From contig CAZKPB010000007.1 of the NCBI GenBank assembly GCA_964554535.1, positions 1-64,000 on the forward strand: DNA of 64,000 nt, given 5' to 3'. The stretch is from DMER64 sp964554535. GTDB lineage: Bacteria > Bacteroidota > Bacteroidia > Bacteroidales > UBA932. How positions within the stretch are numbered: position 1 is the first letter of the stretch; each line of letters begins with the position of its first letter. This document shows positions 42,772-51,517 of this stretch, in pieces. Both the position numbers and the translations under genes were made by a program. The notes beneath the pieces were generated by a model. It searched no databases and was not told where the DNA came from. It saw only the letters and a list, made by a program, of their open reading frames with translations.

Positions 42772-44164
42772 CGCGCTGCAGTCCCAGTGTGGCGGCGCGT
42801 TCTTCCATAAGCGAGTAGGCCTGTTCAAAGTCGTTTGAAATACGGCCGTCTAGGATGGCCTCTTTGATGTAATCTTTTATAAGTCCCACTTCCTTGCACG
42901 GAGGCAGCCCGTAGTGCTGCATAATCAGTTCTCCGGAAATGGGTGGCTGGAAATTCCGTACAGCATCCTTTTCTTCCACTTCAACCAACTTTTGTTTTAC
43001 CAGATCAAAGTTGGACATATGTTTGCGGACGGTGTTCTCGTTTTTTGAAGTGATGTCGGCCTTACACAGGGTCATAAGGTCATCTATGTCATTGCCTGCG
43101 TCAAACAGTAGCCGGCGTACTCCGGAATCACTGACTTCGTTTACCAGCGCAATGGGGCGCAGGTGTAACTGAACCAGTTTGCGCACGTAACGCATTTCTT
43201 CTGTTAAGGGCAGTTTCAGCTGGCGGAAGATAGGCGCAATCATTTTGCTGCCGATATAGTCGTGTCCGTGAAACGACCAGCCCGTCTGAGTGTCAAAATG
43301 TTTGGTGGCCGGCTTGCCTATATCGTGCAATAGGGCGGCCCAGCGCAGCCAGATGTTGGGGCTCTGGGAGGCTACGTTGTCAAGCACCTGCAGGGTGTGG
43401 CTGAAGTTTTCCTTGTGTCCCTTGCCTTCCATCGTTTCCACTCCCTTGAGGTGGCTCAGCTGGGGCAGAATGTAGTCCAGCAGACCGCTTTTTTCCAACA
43501 ATACAAAGCCGGTTGACGGCCGTTGTGCCGCCATAATTTTTTGCAGTTCGTCCGTGATCCGTTCTTGCGATACAATCTGGATGCGTTCTGCGTTGCGGCG
43601 GATTGAAGCAAAGGATTCCGGTTCAATGGAAAAACCCAATTGGGTGGCAAAGCGGATGGCACGCATCATACGCAACGGGTCGTCGCTGTAGGTGATGTCC
43701 GGGTCCAGAGGGGTGCGGAGGATGCCGTTCTGCAGGTCACTCACCCCGTTGAAGGGGTCAATGAGATGTCCAAAATCTTCTTTTTGCAGACTGAAAGCCA
43801 GCGCATTGATGGTGAAGTCTCTTCTATTCTGGTCATCTTCAAGGGTTCCGTCTTCCACAATGGGTTTGCGCGATTGCGACCGGTAGGATTCTTTGCGGGC
43901 CCCCACAAATTCCAGTTCCAGATTTTTATAATGCAGCATTGCGGTACCAAAATTTTTGAATACCACCACTTTTTGGTTCAATTCCTTACCCACGGCATTG
44001 GCCAGGTCAATCCCGCTCCCTTCCGCCACCACATCAATATCGTTGCAGGGCCGTTGCAAATAGAAATCTCTGACGTATCCGCCAATGACATAGGCACGTA
44101 TACCAAGCGAGGCGGCTTGTGTTGATAAGATTTGAAAGATTTTGGATTGAAGTGGGGATTTCAT
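42752..44164 (-). CDS. cca: CCA tRNA nucleotidyltransferase with HD domain
   Basis: 470 residues. The class II nucleotidyltransferase motif is AYVIGGYVRDFYLQRPCNDIDVV, followed by DGTLEDDQNRRDFTINALAFSL, DPLRMMRAIRFATQLGF and an HD domain (HTLQVLDNVA...WAALLHDIGKPATK). It adds or repairs the CCA end of tRNAs, needed here because tRNA-Asn and tRNA-Ser lack an encoded CCA. TATCTTTG at 44169-44176 ends 4 nt before the ATG, predicting a leaderless mRNA. Confidence 0.95.
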   Translation of the reverse strand: MKSPLQSKIFQILSTQAASLGIRAYVIGGYVRDFYLQRPCNDIDVVAEGSGIDLANAVGKELNQKVVVFKNFGTAMLHYKNLELEFVGARKESYRSQSRKPIVEDGTLEDDQNRRDFTINALAFSLQKEDFGHLIDPFNGVSDLQNGILRTPLDPDITYSDDPLRMMRAIRFATQLGFSIEPESFASIRRNAERIQIVSQERITDELQKIMAAQRPSTGFVLLEKSGLLDYILPQLSHLKGVETMEGKGHKENFSHTLQVLDNVASQSPNIWLRWAALLHDIGKPATKHFDTQTGWSFHGHDYIGSKMIAPIFRQLKLPLTEEMRYVRKLVQLHLRPIALVNEVSDSGVRRLLFDAGNDIDDLMTLCKADITSKNENTVRKHMSNFDLVKQKLVEVEEKDAVRNFQPPISGELIMQHYGLPPCKEVGLIKDYIKEAILDGRISNDFEQAYSLMEERAATLGLQRVNEDGA

Positions 44165-44168
44165 GTTG

Positions 44169-44176
44169 CAAAGATA
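44169..44176 (-). promoter_or_regulatory. -7 element for cca
   Basis: CAAAGATA on the plus strand is TATCTTTG on the minus strand, 4 nt before the ATG at 44164. Confidence 0.65.
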
Positions 44177-44207
44177 TTATCTTTAACTGTTTTTTTATCG
44201 TACCCTT

Positions 44208-45251
44208 ATGGCAAAATCTTCCGCGGCCGACACCGATGTCCAATATCAGGCGCTTTTGGCCCAAATGCAGAGCGGTCAATACAAACCCTGTTATCTGCTT
44301 ATGGGTGAAGAACCGTACTATGTGGACCGGTTGAGTGAATACATAGCTCAAAACACATTACCGGAAGATCAGCAGTCTTTCAACCAGTTTGTACTATACG
44401 GCAACAATGCCACGGCCGCCCAAGTGCTGGATTATGCCCGCCGTTACCCAATGATGGCTGACCGGCAGGTGGTTATAGTGCGTGAGGCCCAGCAGATGAA
44501 GGGCACAGAGGTCTTTGCCTCTTACTTTAAGGCCCCCAATCCGTTGACCGTGCTGGTATTCTGCTTTATGGGGAAAAACGTGGACAAACGCTCCGCTTTT
44601 TGGAAAGCCGCCCAGTCCTCTTGTGCTATACTTGAGTCCAATCCACTAAGAGACAATCAGATAACCGGTTGGATTACCCGCTATCTTTCGCGGCGGAAGA
44701 TAGACATTGAACCGCAGGCGGTACAAATGATGGCGGACTTTCTGGGCACCGAATTGCGACGCATTGCCATGGAGGTTGACAAACTGATGTTGCTGTTACC
44801 TGACGGCACTCAAAAAGTCACGGCCGCCCAGGTGGAACAGTCCGTGGGCATTAATAGGGACTTCAGTCCTTTTGCCTTGTTTGAGTATATCAATCGCAGG
44901 GATTTTGCCAAAATACAACCCATTGTCCGGTATTTTGGAGAAAATTCAAAAACGTATCCGCTGGTAATGCTGATCAGTCTGATGTACGCCCACTTTAGCC
45001 GTATCCTGCAGTACCATTGTGCGGTGACAAGTCATCAGGGTATATCGCGCAGCGAATTGGCTTCCGTGATGGGAATCAATCCCTATTTTCTTAACGGGAT
45101 GGAAGCTGGGGCCCGCGCCTTCTCCTTTGCAAAGACGGTACAGATTATCGGACTATTGTGCCAATATGACAGCCGTTACAAATCGTCCGACCGGGGCGAG
45201 GCCACGGACGGAGAGTTGCTGGTGGAGCTGGTCTGCAAAATTATCAACTAA
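44208..45251 (+). CDS. holA: DNA polymerase III delta subunit
   Basis: 347 residues with HolA features: CYLLMGEEPYYVDRLSEYIAQ at the N-terminus, ARRYPMMADRQVVIVREAQQM, then DFLGTELRRIAMEVDKLMLLLPDG and NREFSPFALFEYI-like NRDFSPFALFEY. It opens the sliding clamp in the clamp loader complex. It overlaps alr by 4 bp at the 3' ends and is divergent from cca. Confidence 0.93.
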   Translation: MAKSSAADTDVQYQALLAQMQSGQYKPCYLLMGEEPYYVDRLSEYIAQNTLPEDQQSFNQFVLYGNNATAAQVLDYARRYPMMADRQVVIVREAQQMKGTEVFASYFKAPNPLTVLVFCFMGKNVDKRSAFWKAAQSSCAILESNPLRDNQITGWITRYLSRRKIDIEPQAVQMMADFLGTELRRIAMEVDKLMLLLPDGTQKVTAAQVEQSVGINRDFSPFALFEYINRRDFAKIQPIVRYFGENSKTYPLVMLISLMYAHFSRILQYHCAVTSHQGISRSELASVMGINPYFLNGMEAGARAFSFAKTVQIIGLLCQYDSRYKSSDRGEATDGELLVELVCKIIN

Positions 45252-46351
45252 TATTTGTACACCCTGGGGATGCGCAGATTTACGGAAGTCAGAATTTCGT
45301 AAGGTATGGTATTGAGAATCTCGGCAATGGCACCGATGGTGGGGTTCTCCCCGAAAATGGTGGCCATGTCTCCCGCTTTTACATCCAGTCCGCTCACGTT
45401 GACCATACTCATATCCATACAGATATTGCCTATGGTGGGCACCAGGTGTCCGTTGAGCATCACCTGCAGGTTGCCGTTGCCCAAATGTCTGTTCAGGCCG
45501 TCAGCGTATCCCACGGCCAACGTGGCACTCTCAATGGGCCCTTCGGTGATTTTACCCTGGCGGCTGTAGCCCACCGTTTCGCCCTGCTGGATGGTTTTTA
45601 CCTGTAGCACGGGCGTGCGCAGGAAGGCTGTGGGTTTGAGCAGGCGGTTGTCCACGGCCGAGATACCGTACAGCCCAATGCCCAAACGTACCATATCATA
45701 CGCCCATTCCTGCCCGAAACGTTCAATACCGCCCGAGTTGAGCACGTGACGCAGGGGACGGTAAGGCAATGCGGACAGTATCTGTTGGCAGCCGGCATCG
45801 TAACAGGCAATTTGACTGCGGGTAAAATTGTCAAAAGCCGGCTCGGTGGCGCAGGCCAGATGGGTGAAAACGGATTCTATCCGGACATAGGGTTGGTCCA
45901 GATGGGGCAGAAGGGCCGGAATCTGGGAACTCTGGAAGCCCAACCGGTGCATTCCGGTATCTAATTTAATATGAGCCGGAGCGTCTTTCTTCCCGGCCTG
46001 TTTGGCCTGTTCCACATAATGACAGAAAGATTCCACGGTAGCGATGCCGGGTCCCAGGTCATATTCCAGACACAGGGGAAACTGGGCGTCACAACCGGAA
46101 AGAACCAGAATGGGAATCTTGACACCGGCCTTGCGGATGGCCACCCCTTCTGAAGGATGCGCCACGGCCAGGTAATTGACACCATAAGTCTCCAGAATTC
46201 TGGCAAAAGTTCCGGCTCCGTGTCCGTAAGCGTAAGCTTTTGCCAATACCAGCAATTTTGTGGAGGGGGGCAACAGGGAGCGGAAATAGCGCAGGTTGTG
46301 GAGCAAATGGGTAATGTTTATCTCTAAATGGGTATACTGTTTTTCGTTCAT
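45248..46351 (-). CDS. alr: Alanine racemase
   Basis: 367 residues. The PLP Lys is in KLLVLAKAYAYGHGAG. HIKLDTGMHRLGF, HVLNSGGIERF, YDMVRLGIGLYGI, LAVGYADGLNRHLGN (catalytic Tyr) and VPTIGNICMDMSMV follow in the usual order. It makes D-Ala for peptidoglycan. Some Bacteroidota fuse it to MurF; here it stands alone. It overlaps tdk by 4 bp, last gene of a six-gene run starting at the ABC ATPase at 50742. Confidence 0.96.
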   Translation of the reverse strand: MNEKQYTHLEINITHLLHNLRYFRSLLPPSTKLLVLAKAYAYGHGAGTFARILETYGVNYLAVAHPSEGVAIRKAGVKIPILVLSGCDAQFPLCLEYDLGPGIATVESFCHYVEQAKQAGKKDAPAHIKLDTGMHRLGFQSSQIPALLPHLDQPYVRIESVFTHLACATEPAFDNFTRSQIACYDAGCQQILSALPYRPLRHVLNSGGIERFGQEWAYDMVRLGIGLYGISAVDNRLLKPTAFLRTPVLQVKTIQQGETVGYSRQGKITEGPIESATLAVGYADGLNRHLGNGNLQVMLNGHLVPTIGNICMDMSMVNVSGLDVKAGDMATIFGENPTIGAIAEILNTIPYEILTSVNLRIPRVYKY

Positions 46352-46911
46352 TTTTTAGCTTTATTGAAACAATGCCTGCACAGCGGTTCGTATATATCTT
46401 TTTCTCCCAGTTCCACTAACCGTGTACTTTGGCTCAGGCGGTGGGAATTTTGTGCGGGGTCTCCGCAATGTACACAGATGGCGTGTACTTTGGTGACATC
46501 TTCCGCTACGGCCATGAGGTCGGGCATGGGACCAAACGGTTTTCCCATGTAATCCATATCCAGGCCGGCCACAATGACGCGAACACCGTGATCTGCCAGA
46601 TATTGGCACACACGGACAATATTCATATCAAAAAATTGCGCTTCGTCAATACCCACTACGTCCACGTCGGTAGCCAGCAGCATAATGCTTTCAGCCGCTT
46701 CCACGGGGGTGGAGCGGATGCTGTTGCTGTCGTGAGACACCACTTCTTCTTCCGAATAGCGTACGTCAATACGCGGCTTGAAGATTTCCACCCGTTGATT
46801 GGCAAATTTGGCGCGTTTGAGCCGGCGAATGAGTTCTTCCGTTTTCCCTGAGAACATAGATCCGCAGATGACCTCAATCCATCCGGTCCGTTTATGATTT
46901 TCCAAAAACAT
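46348..46911 (-). CDS. tdk: Thymidine kinase
   Basis: 187 residues. The P-loop is in GWIEVICGSMFSGKTEELIRR and the DEAQFF motif in DVVGIDEAQFFDMN. A zinc ribbon CVHCGDPAQNSHRL ... CRHCF closes the protein. It phosphorylates thymidine for salvage. It follows the metallophosphatase gene by 11 bp and overlaps alr by 4 bp; salvage of nucleosides released by the upstream 5'-nucleotidase makes functional sense. Confidence 0.96.
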   Translation of the reverse strand: MFLENHKRTGWIEVICGSMFSGKTEELIRRLKRAKFANQRVEIFKPRIDVRYSEEEVVSHDSNSIRSTPVEAAESIMLLATDVDVVGIDEAQFFDMNIVRVCQYLADHGVRVIVAGLDMDYMGKPFGPMPDLMAVAEDVTKVHAICVHCGDPAQNSHRLSQSTRLVELGEKDIYEPLCRHCFNKAKK

Positions 46912-46922
46912 GGGTAAAATAA

Positions 46923-47738
46923 TTAGAAGGTCACATCCATTCGTCCTACGTAAACGCCTTTGGCTCCGGTCTGGGTTACGGTGACCGGTTTGCCGTCAAG
47001 GTCGGTCACAATTTCCGGATTTTCCATAAAGGTATGGCTGTGCCCGCCTATAATGGCGTTTACTCCTCTGACCTGTTGCCCCAGCCTGACGTCGTGTTCC
47101 ACACCCAGATGCGACAGACAGACTATGAAGTCACAGCCTTTCTTGCGCAGTTTGCGGGCGTACTCGTTGACTATCGGTTCGGGGTCATGATAATGCATCT
47201 GTTCCAATACTTTACCCGAACTCAAGCCGTACATATCTATGGTCAGGCCAATAACACCCACCTTGTGGCCGCCCACCTTGAAAATGGCGTAGGGTTTGAT
47301 GATTTTGCGCAACGCAGGATGGTCAATGGTATAATTGGCGCAAAGGGTGGTATAGCCGGCTTTTTTAAGGCGATTAGCCAGATCATCCAGACCGTTGTCA
47401 AATTCGTGATTGCCCAATACGGTGGCATTAAGGCCGGCCGCGTTCATATAGGCTACTTCCAGCTGCCCCCCGAACAAATTGAAATAGGGGGTACCCTGAT
47501 TGTAGTCTCCGGCGTCAAGGTACAGCACGTGAGGAACTTCACGGCGAACTTCTTCCAGATAGCCCGACATGGTCAACAGGCCCCCCTTGCCGGCATCGCG
47601 GCCGCTTGTGAAGGGGTCAATCTGACTGTGAATATCGTTGGTGTACAGGATGACAAAATCCTGCCCCTGCACTGGAGCGCAGGCGTTTACGGTGGCCAGA
47701 AGCCCCAAAATCAGTATCAAGCGGGTAATACGTTTCAT
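46923..47738 (-). CDS. 5'-nucleotidase N-terminal metallophosphatase domain protein (lipoprotein)
   Basis: 271 residues from ATG 47738. The signal ends ATVNAC, a lipobox. All metal motifs of the UshA N-domain are present: LYTNDIHSQID, YLDAGDYNQGTP, VLGNHEFDNGLDDL, CLSHLG and GGHSHT. The C-terminal substrate-binding domain is missing and is encoded by the gene immediately upstream (10-bp gap), so the two act together or were split from one UshA-like protein. It probably dephosphorylates nucleotides in the periplasm. Confidence 0.9.
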   Translation of the reverse strand: MKRITRLILILGLLATVNACAPVQGQDFVILYTNDIHSQIDPFTSGRDAGKGGLLTMSGYLEEVRREVPHVLYLDAGDYNQGTPYFNLFGGQLEVAYMNAAGLNATVLGNHEFDNGLDDLANRLKKAGYTTLCANYTIDHPALRKIIKPYAIFKVGGHKVGVIGLTIDMYGLSSGKVLEQMHYHDPEPIVNEYARKLRKKGCDFIVCLSHLGVEHDVRLGQQVRGVNAIIGGHSHTFMENPEIVTDLDGKPVTVTQTGAKGVYVGRMDVTF

Positions 47739-47748
47739 TCCGGTCAAA

Positions 47749-48522
47749 TTATTGAGGGTTGTTGACGGTTACCCGGCCGTCCCTGCGGGAAGGCAGCGGT
47801 TCTGAGTGTTCGTAGAAGGTCTTCATATACTCCAGAACCACATCTCTTAAGGTGATACCCGAGTAATCCACACCGCTGTTCTGTTTGAGCGCCGTCATCT
47901 TGTCCCCGCCGTCCAGCAGAAAATCAATGGTGGCCAGATGGTACACGCGGTTTTCATCCAGCGGTTTTCCGTCAATGGTCAGTGAGGCAATCGTGTGGTT
48001 GTCAATGGCAAATGTGACTCCCGCCAAAGCTTCCGGACGCCCTTTTGCAAAGGCGGTAAACAATTCCTTTACCTGAGTCCCGGGAAGGTCCACCAGCACC
48101 AGCGAGTTGTCAAAGGGGAATACAGAGTAAACATCGTAAAGGGTGATGTCCCCTTTGGGCAGGTCGGCGCGGATGCCTCCAAAATTGGTGAGCGAAAAAT
48201 CCACGCGGTCCATTCCATAATGCCTACGAGCAATGGCAAGCAACGCATCGGCCGCCAGATTGGAGAGCGGACTTTCCGGCTGGTTGCGGTCCATTTCTTC
48301 TACGGTATAGGCCACCACGGCACTCATTTTTTGGCGCATTTGCGGAGAGTAGGTGTCTACAAGTTCTTTGACACCGGCCGCCGCACCGGATGCATACAGC
48401 GTAGTATCCATTGACACCCGCCGTACGGTGACAGTCTGCGCGGCCGCACCCGGTGCGACACACAGCAGCAGGCAGGCAAGTCCAATCCCTTTTAGTTGTT
48501 TTTGTAACGCATCCATTTCCAT
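47749..48522 (-). CDS. 5'-nucleotidase C-terminal domain protein
   Basis: 257 residues with a signal peptide (GIGLACLLLCVAPGAAAQ). It matches the UshA C-terminal, substrate-specificity domain: ESPLSNLAADALLAIARRHYG, DFSLTNFGGIRADLPKGDITLYDVYSVFPFDN, LLDGGDKMTAL. It has no metallophosphatase domain, which is the next gene. ATG 48516 is an alternative start. It overlaps the permease gene by 31 bp. The domain order in the operon is reversed relative to UshA. Confidence 0.9.
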   Translation of the reverse strand: MEMDALQKQLKGIGLACLLLCVAPGAAAQTVTVRRVSMDTTLYASGAAAGVKELVDTYSPQMRQKMSAVVAYTVEEMDRNQPESPLSNLAADALLAIARRHYGMDRVDFSLTNFGGIRADLPKGDITLYDVYSVFPFDNSLVLVDLPGTQVKELFTAFAKGRPEALAGVTFAIDNHTIASLTIDGKPLDENRVYHLATIDFLLDGGDKMTALKQNSGVDYSGITLRDVVLEYMKTFYEHSEPLPSRRDGRVTVNNPQ

Positions 48523-49823
48523 AATTCACCCCAGGTGACTTTTTTCCCATAAAGCAAAATGCCCACACGGTATATTTTGGCCGAGAAATACACCACGGCC
48601 AGGAAGGTACTGAAGAGCAGTCCCAGCGAAAGCAGCAACTGCCACAGGGGAACCACGCCAAAAGGCAGGCGGGCCAGCATCACCATGGGCGAGGTGAACG
48701 GAATGAGCGAGGCCCAGATGGAGAGCGTGCTGTCCGGATGCTGGAAAGTGTGCATCATGATAAACAGACCAAGAATAAGGGGAATGGTGATGGGCAACTG
48801 GAATTGCTGGGTATCGGTCTCGGCGTCGGATACGGAACCCACCGCGGCAAACATGGAGGCGTACATGAGGTAACCTCCCACAAAGTACAGGCAGAAACTC
48901 AGCAGGAACTGGCCGAAATTGACTTGTGACAATGTGGCGGCAATGCCCGTGAGCACGCCGTTGCCCGAGTCAAAAGAGGCTATGGTGTCGGTAATTCCGG
49001 CTCCCGAGGTGGCCATTCCGGCCATTCCGTCCACACCCACTATAAAGGTGACGGCCAGCAGAATGACGGCGGTAAGGACAATCCACAGGAAGAATTGAAG
49101 CAGGGCCACCAGCGCTATGCCAATGATTTTGCCCAGCATCAGTTCTACCGGCTTTACGGAAGATATGATGACTTCCACAATGCGATTGGTCTTTTCTTCA
49201 ATCACACCGCGGATTACCATGGACCCATACATAAAGATGAACATATAGATGAGGAAGCTGCTGATATAGGCCAGCGCCATAAACACCTCGTTGAGGGTTT
49301 CCTTTTCGTCTCCCTCGTCGGTCCATTTATAGACTTTTACAGGAACTTTTGTAGATACGTCCTGCATAATTTCTTCCAGTTGGGGAATATCGTAGGAGGC
49401 CAGTTTCACTTGGCCCACTTCCAGTTCTATCCGGTGACTGATATAGTTCTGCAAATCATTGTCAATGGGATTGGTGCTGTACATACGTATTTCCACGTTC
49501 CGGTTGCTGAGGGTGTCAATAACGCAAACGGCGTGCAGTCCGCTTTCTTCAAAACCGTCACGGAACGAGTCGGCGTCGGTGGCGTCTGAGAAAATGAATT
49601 CGGTACTTCCCTCGTTGACAAGAACGTTTTTTGCAAGACCGCTGCGGTCAATGACTTCCACGCGTTTAAGGTTGTCGTCCTTGAGGGTGGTCATCAGGGT
49701 GGGTACCGCTATCAGGGCGGCCATAAGCAGCGGGGTGAGGAAGGTGACTACCAGAAAAGATTTTTTCCGTACACGGATAAGGAATTCGCGCCCGATAACC
49801 AGGTTGACTTTCTTGATGTTCAT
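48492..49823 (-). CDS. ABC-2 type permease (NatB-like)
   Basis: 443 residues. One N-terminal helix (SFLVVTFLTPLLMAALIAVPTLM), a large extracytoplasmic domain (about 45-175), then five or six helices (AYISSFLIYMFIFMYGSMVIRGVIEEKTNRIVEVIISSVKP). This is the NatB/YhaP layout for Na+ or drug export. It lies 1 bp after its ATPase gene, so the two form one transporter. Confidence 0.9.
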   Translation of the reverse strand: MNIKKVNLVIGREFLIRVRKKSFLVVTFLTPLLMAALIAVPTLMTTLKDDNLKRVEVIDRSGLAKNVLVNEGSTEFIFSDATDADSFRDGFEESGLHAVCVIDTLSNRNVEIRMYSTNPIDNDLQNYISHRIELEVGQVKLASYDIPQLEEIMQDVSTKVPVKVYKWTDEGDEKETLNEVFMALAYISSFLIYMFIFMYGSMVIRGVIEEKTNRIVEVIISSVKPVELMLGKIIGIALVALLQFFLWIVLTAVILLAVTFIVGVDGMAGMATSGAGITDTIASFDSGNGVLTGIAATLSQVNFGQFLLSFCLYFVGGYLMYASMFAAVGSVSDAETDTQQFQLPITIPLILGLFIMMHTFQHPDSTLSIWASLIPFTSPMVMLARLPFGVVPLWQLLLSLGLLFSTFLAVVYFSAKIYRVGILLYGKKVTWGELWKWMRYKNN

Positions 49824-49824
49824 A

Positions 49825-50742
49825 TTATGCCTCCTTATTCGTAACTAATTTGATGAATATATCGTTCATACGCGGAATAATTTCCGTGACGCCCATTATG
49901 GACACTTGGGGCAGCAGGGTTTTGAGCAGGTCGTTGGTGGTGGCGCCTTCTTTTAGGTTGATTACCATTGACAGGGAATCTTCTTTGCTGCCCTGGCTAA
50001 CCAGCGAAAAAGGATCGGTTGCGGCGGGAGTATAGGCCTGTGCGGCACGGTAGAGCACTTCCACGTGATTGTCTCCGTGGGTGCGGCGGATTTCGTTCAC
50101 TTTGCCGCTGACAATGAGTTTGGATTTGTTGATGAGGGCAATCTCGTCACACAACTCTTCCACCGATTCCATGTTGTGGGTGGAAAGTATCACAGAAACC
50201 CCGTTGCCTTTCAGCCGCAGGATCTCTTTGCGGATGATGTCCACGTTGATTGGGTCAAACCCGCTGAAGGGCTCGTCCAGAATGAGCAGTTTGGGGTTGT
50301 GCATCACGGTGGTCACAAACTGAACTTTCTGGGCCATACCTTTTGAAAGTTCGGTAATGCGTTTGTTCCACCAGTCCTGAATGCCCAGACGGATGAACCA
50401 GGCTTTGAGGCTGGCCTGCGCCTGCGCTTGCGTCATTCCTTTGAGACGGGCCAGATACATGGCCTGGTCTCCGATTTTCATTTTTTTGTACAGTCCGCGT
50501 TCCTCGGGGAGGTAGCCTATCTTGTAGACATCGTCCTCGTGCAACGGCCGGTTTTCAAACAGCACCTCGCCGCTGTCCGGTCCCGTGATTTGATTGATGA
50601 TTCGCAGCAGGGTGGTTTTTCCGGCGCCATTCGGACCCAAAAGCCCGAATATTTTACCTTCCGGCACGTCAATGCTCACATTGTCCAATGCCGTCTGGCC
50701 CTCAAAGCGCTTTACCACATTGTGGGTGGTTAAAATACTCAT
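49825..50742 (-). CDS. ABC transporter ATPase (NatA-like)
   Basis: 305 residues from ATG 50742; the in-frame extension to 50775 is not homologous. Walker A is in LLGPNGAGKTTLLRII and the signature is ELSKGMAQKVQF. Walker B is LLILDEPFSGFDP and the switch His is in ILSTHNME. A C-terminal DUF4162-like extension (about 220-305) is typical of exporters partnered with NatB-type permeases. It is the first gene of the operon 50742-45248. Confidence 0.92.
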   Translation of the reverse strand: MSILTTHNVVKRFEGQTALDNVSIDVPEGKIFGLLGPNGAGKTTLLRIINQITGPDSGEVLFENRPLHEDDVYKIGYLPEERGLYKKMKIGDQAMYLARLKGMTQAQAQASLKAWFIRLGIQDWWNKRITELSKGMAQKVQFVTTVMHNPKLLILDEPFSGFDPINVDIIRKEILRLKGNGVSVILSTHNMESVEELCDEIALINKSKLIVSGKVNEIRRTHGDNHVEVLYRAAQAYTPAATDPFSLVSQGSKEDSLSMVINLKEGATTNDLLKTLLPQVSIMGVTEIIPRMNDIFIKLVTNKEA

Positions 50743-50801
50743 TTGTCTGTTTAGTTTGTATGGTAAATAACCCACAAATATAACTTTTTTCTTGCAGATA
50801 T

Positions 50802-51517
50802 CTATTGCAGATAAGGACTCAGTTTCTGTACTTGTTCCGTTGTTAGGATTTTTTCTTTTGCCAGAGCCTCCGGCGTGCAGGATGCGGCGCCCATCAGGTC
50901 ACGGAAACGCAGGATATTGCGCGCCAGATAGCGGCCTATGTAGGGATGATGTGCCAGAAGATCTTCGGTGGCGGTTTGCAGCTCTATGGGGGTGATATAG
51001 CTGGTGTCAGTGAAAGTCCGGTCACTGAATCCGGCAAAACGCTCCGAGTCGATTCCTTCTATTTCGAGCAATTGCCGGGGTGAGACAAAACCGCCCAATT
51101 GTTCCCTGTAAGCCAGTATTTTTTGAGCATAGTACGGGCCTATGCCGTACAGTTTGACCAGTTCGGTGCTGTCGGCCGTGTTGAGTTCAATGCGCGGACG
51201 TTTTTTGGTGTAGGTTTGCGCGGTCGGCGACGATTCTTTTGTGGTACTGTCCTGCGAATTGGTCGTAACGGACGGCTCCTTTTTTTGGGGGTCCGGATCC
51301 GCGAGGCGGGGGAGGAAGAAACGGTGACGGGGGCTGGAGTTTCCGTTTGCGGGGCGAGGCTGTCCTGCGGGGCGGTGGCGCTGTATTGAGCTTCGGGCTG
51401 CAGGGGCAGTCTGCCCACTATAAGCCGCAGGGCCACCAACAACACCAGGCCGCCCAATCCAAAGGCGTGCACAATGGCTGTCTGCCTGTTACGGTGATTA
51501 TTCTTCTGACTGCTCAT
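50802..51517 (-). pseudogene. ComEA-like helix-hairpin-helix protein, frameshifted
   Basis: Two frames together form one HHH protein. The N-terminal frame starts at ATG 51517 with MSSQKNNHRNRQ, a membrane segment (AFGLGGLVLLVALRLIVG) and a Pro/Thr-rich linker. The C-terminal frame continues with TYTKKRPRIELNTADSTELV, LYGIGPYYAQKILAYREQLGG, and a second HHH pair ending KLSPYLQ at 50802. Joining them needs a -1 shift; the best site is the minus-strand C5A7 run (51280-51291). The joined length is about 238 aa. It may be an indel, a sequencing error or genuine slippage. It would bind DNA at the inner membrane. Confidence 0.8.
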
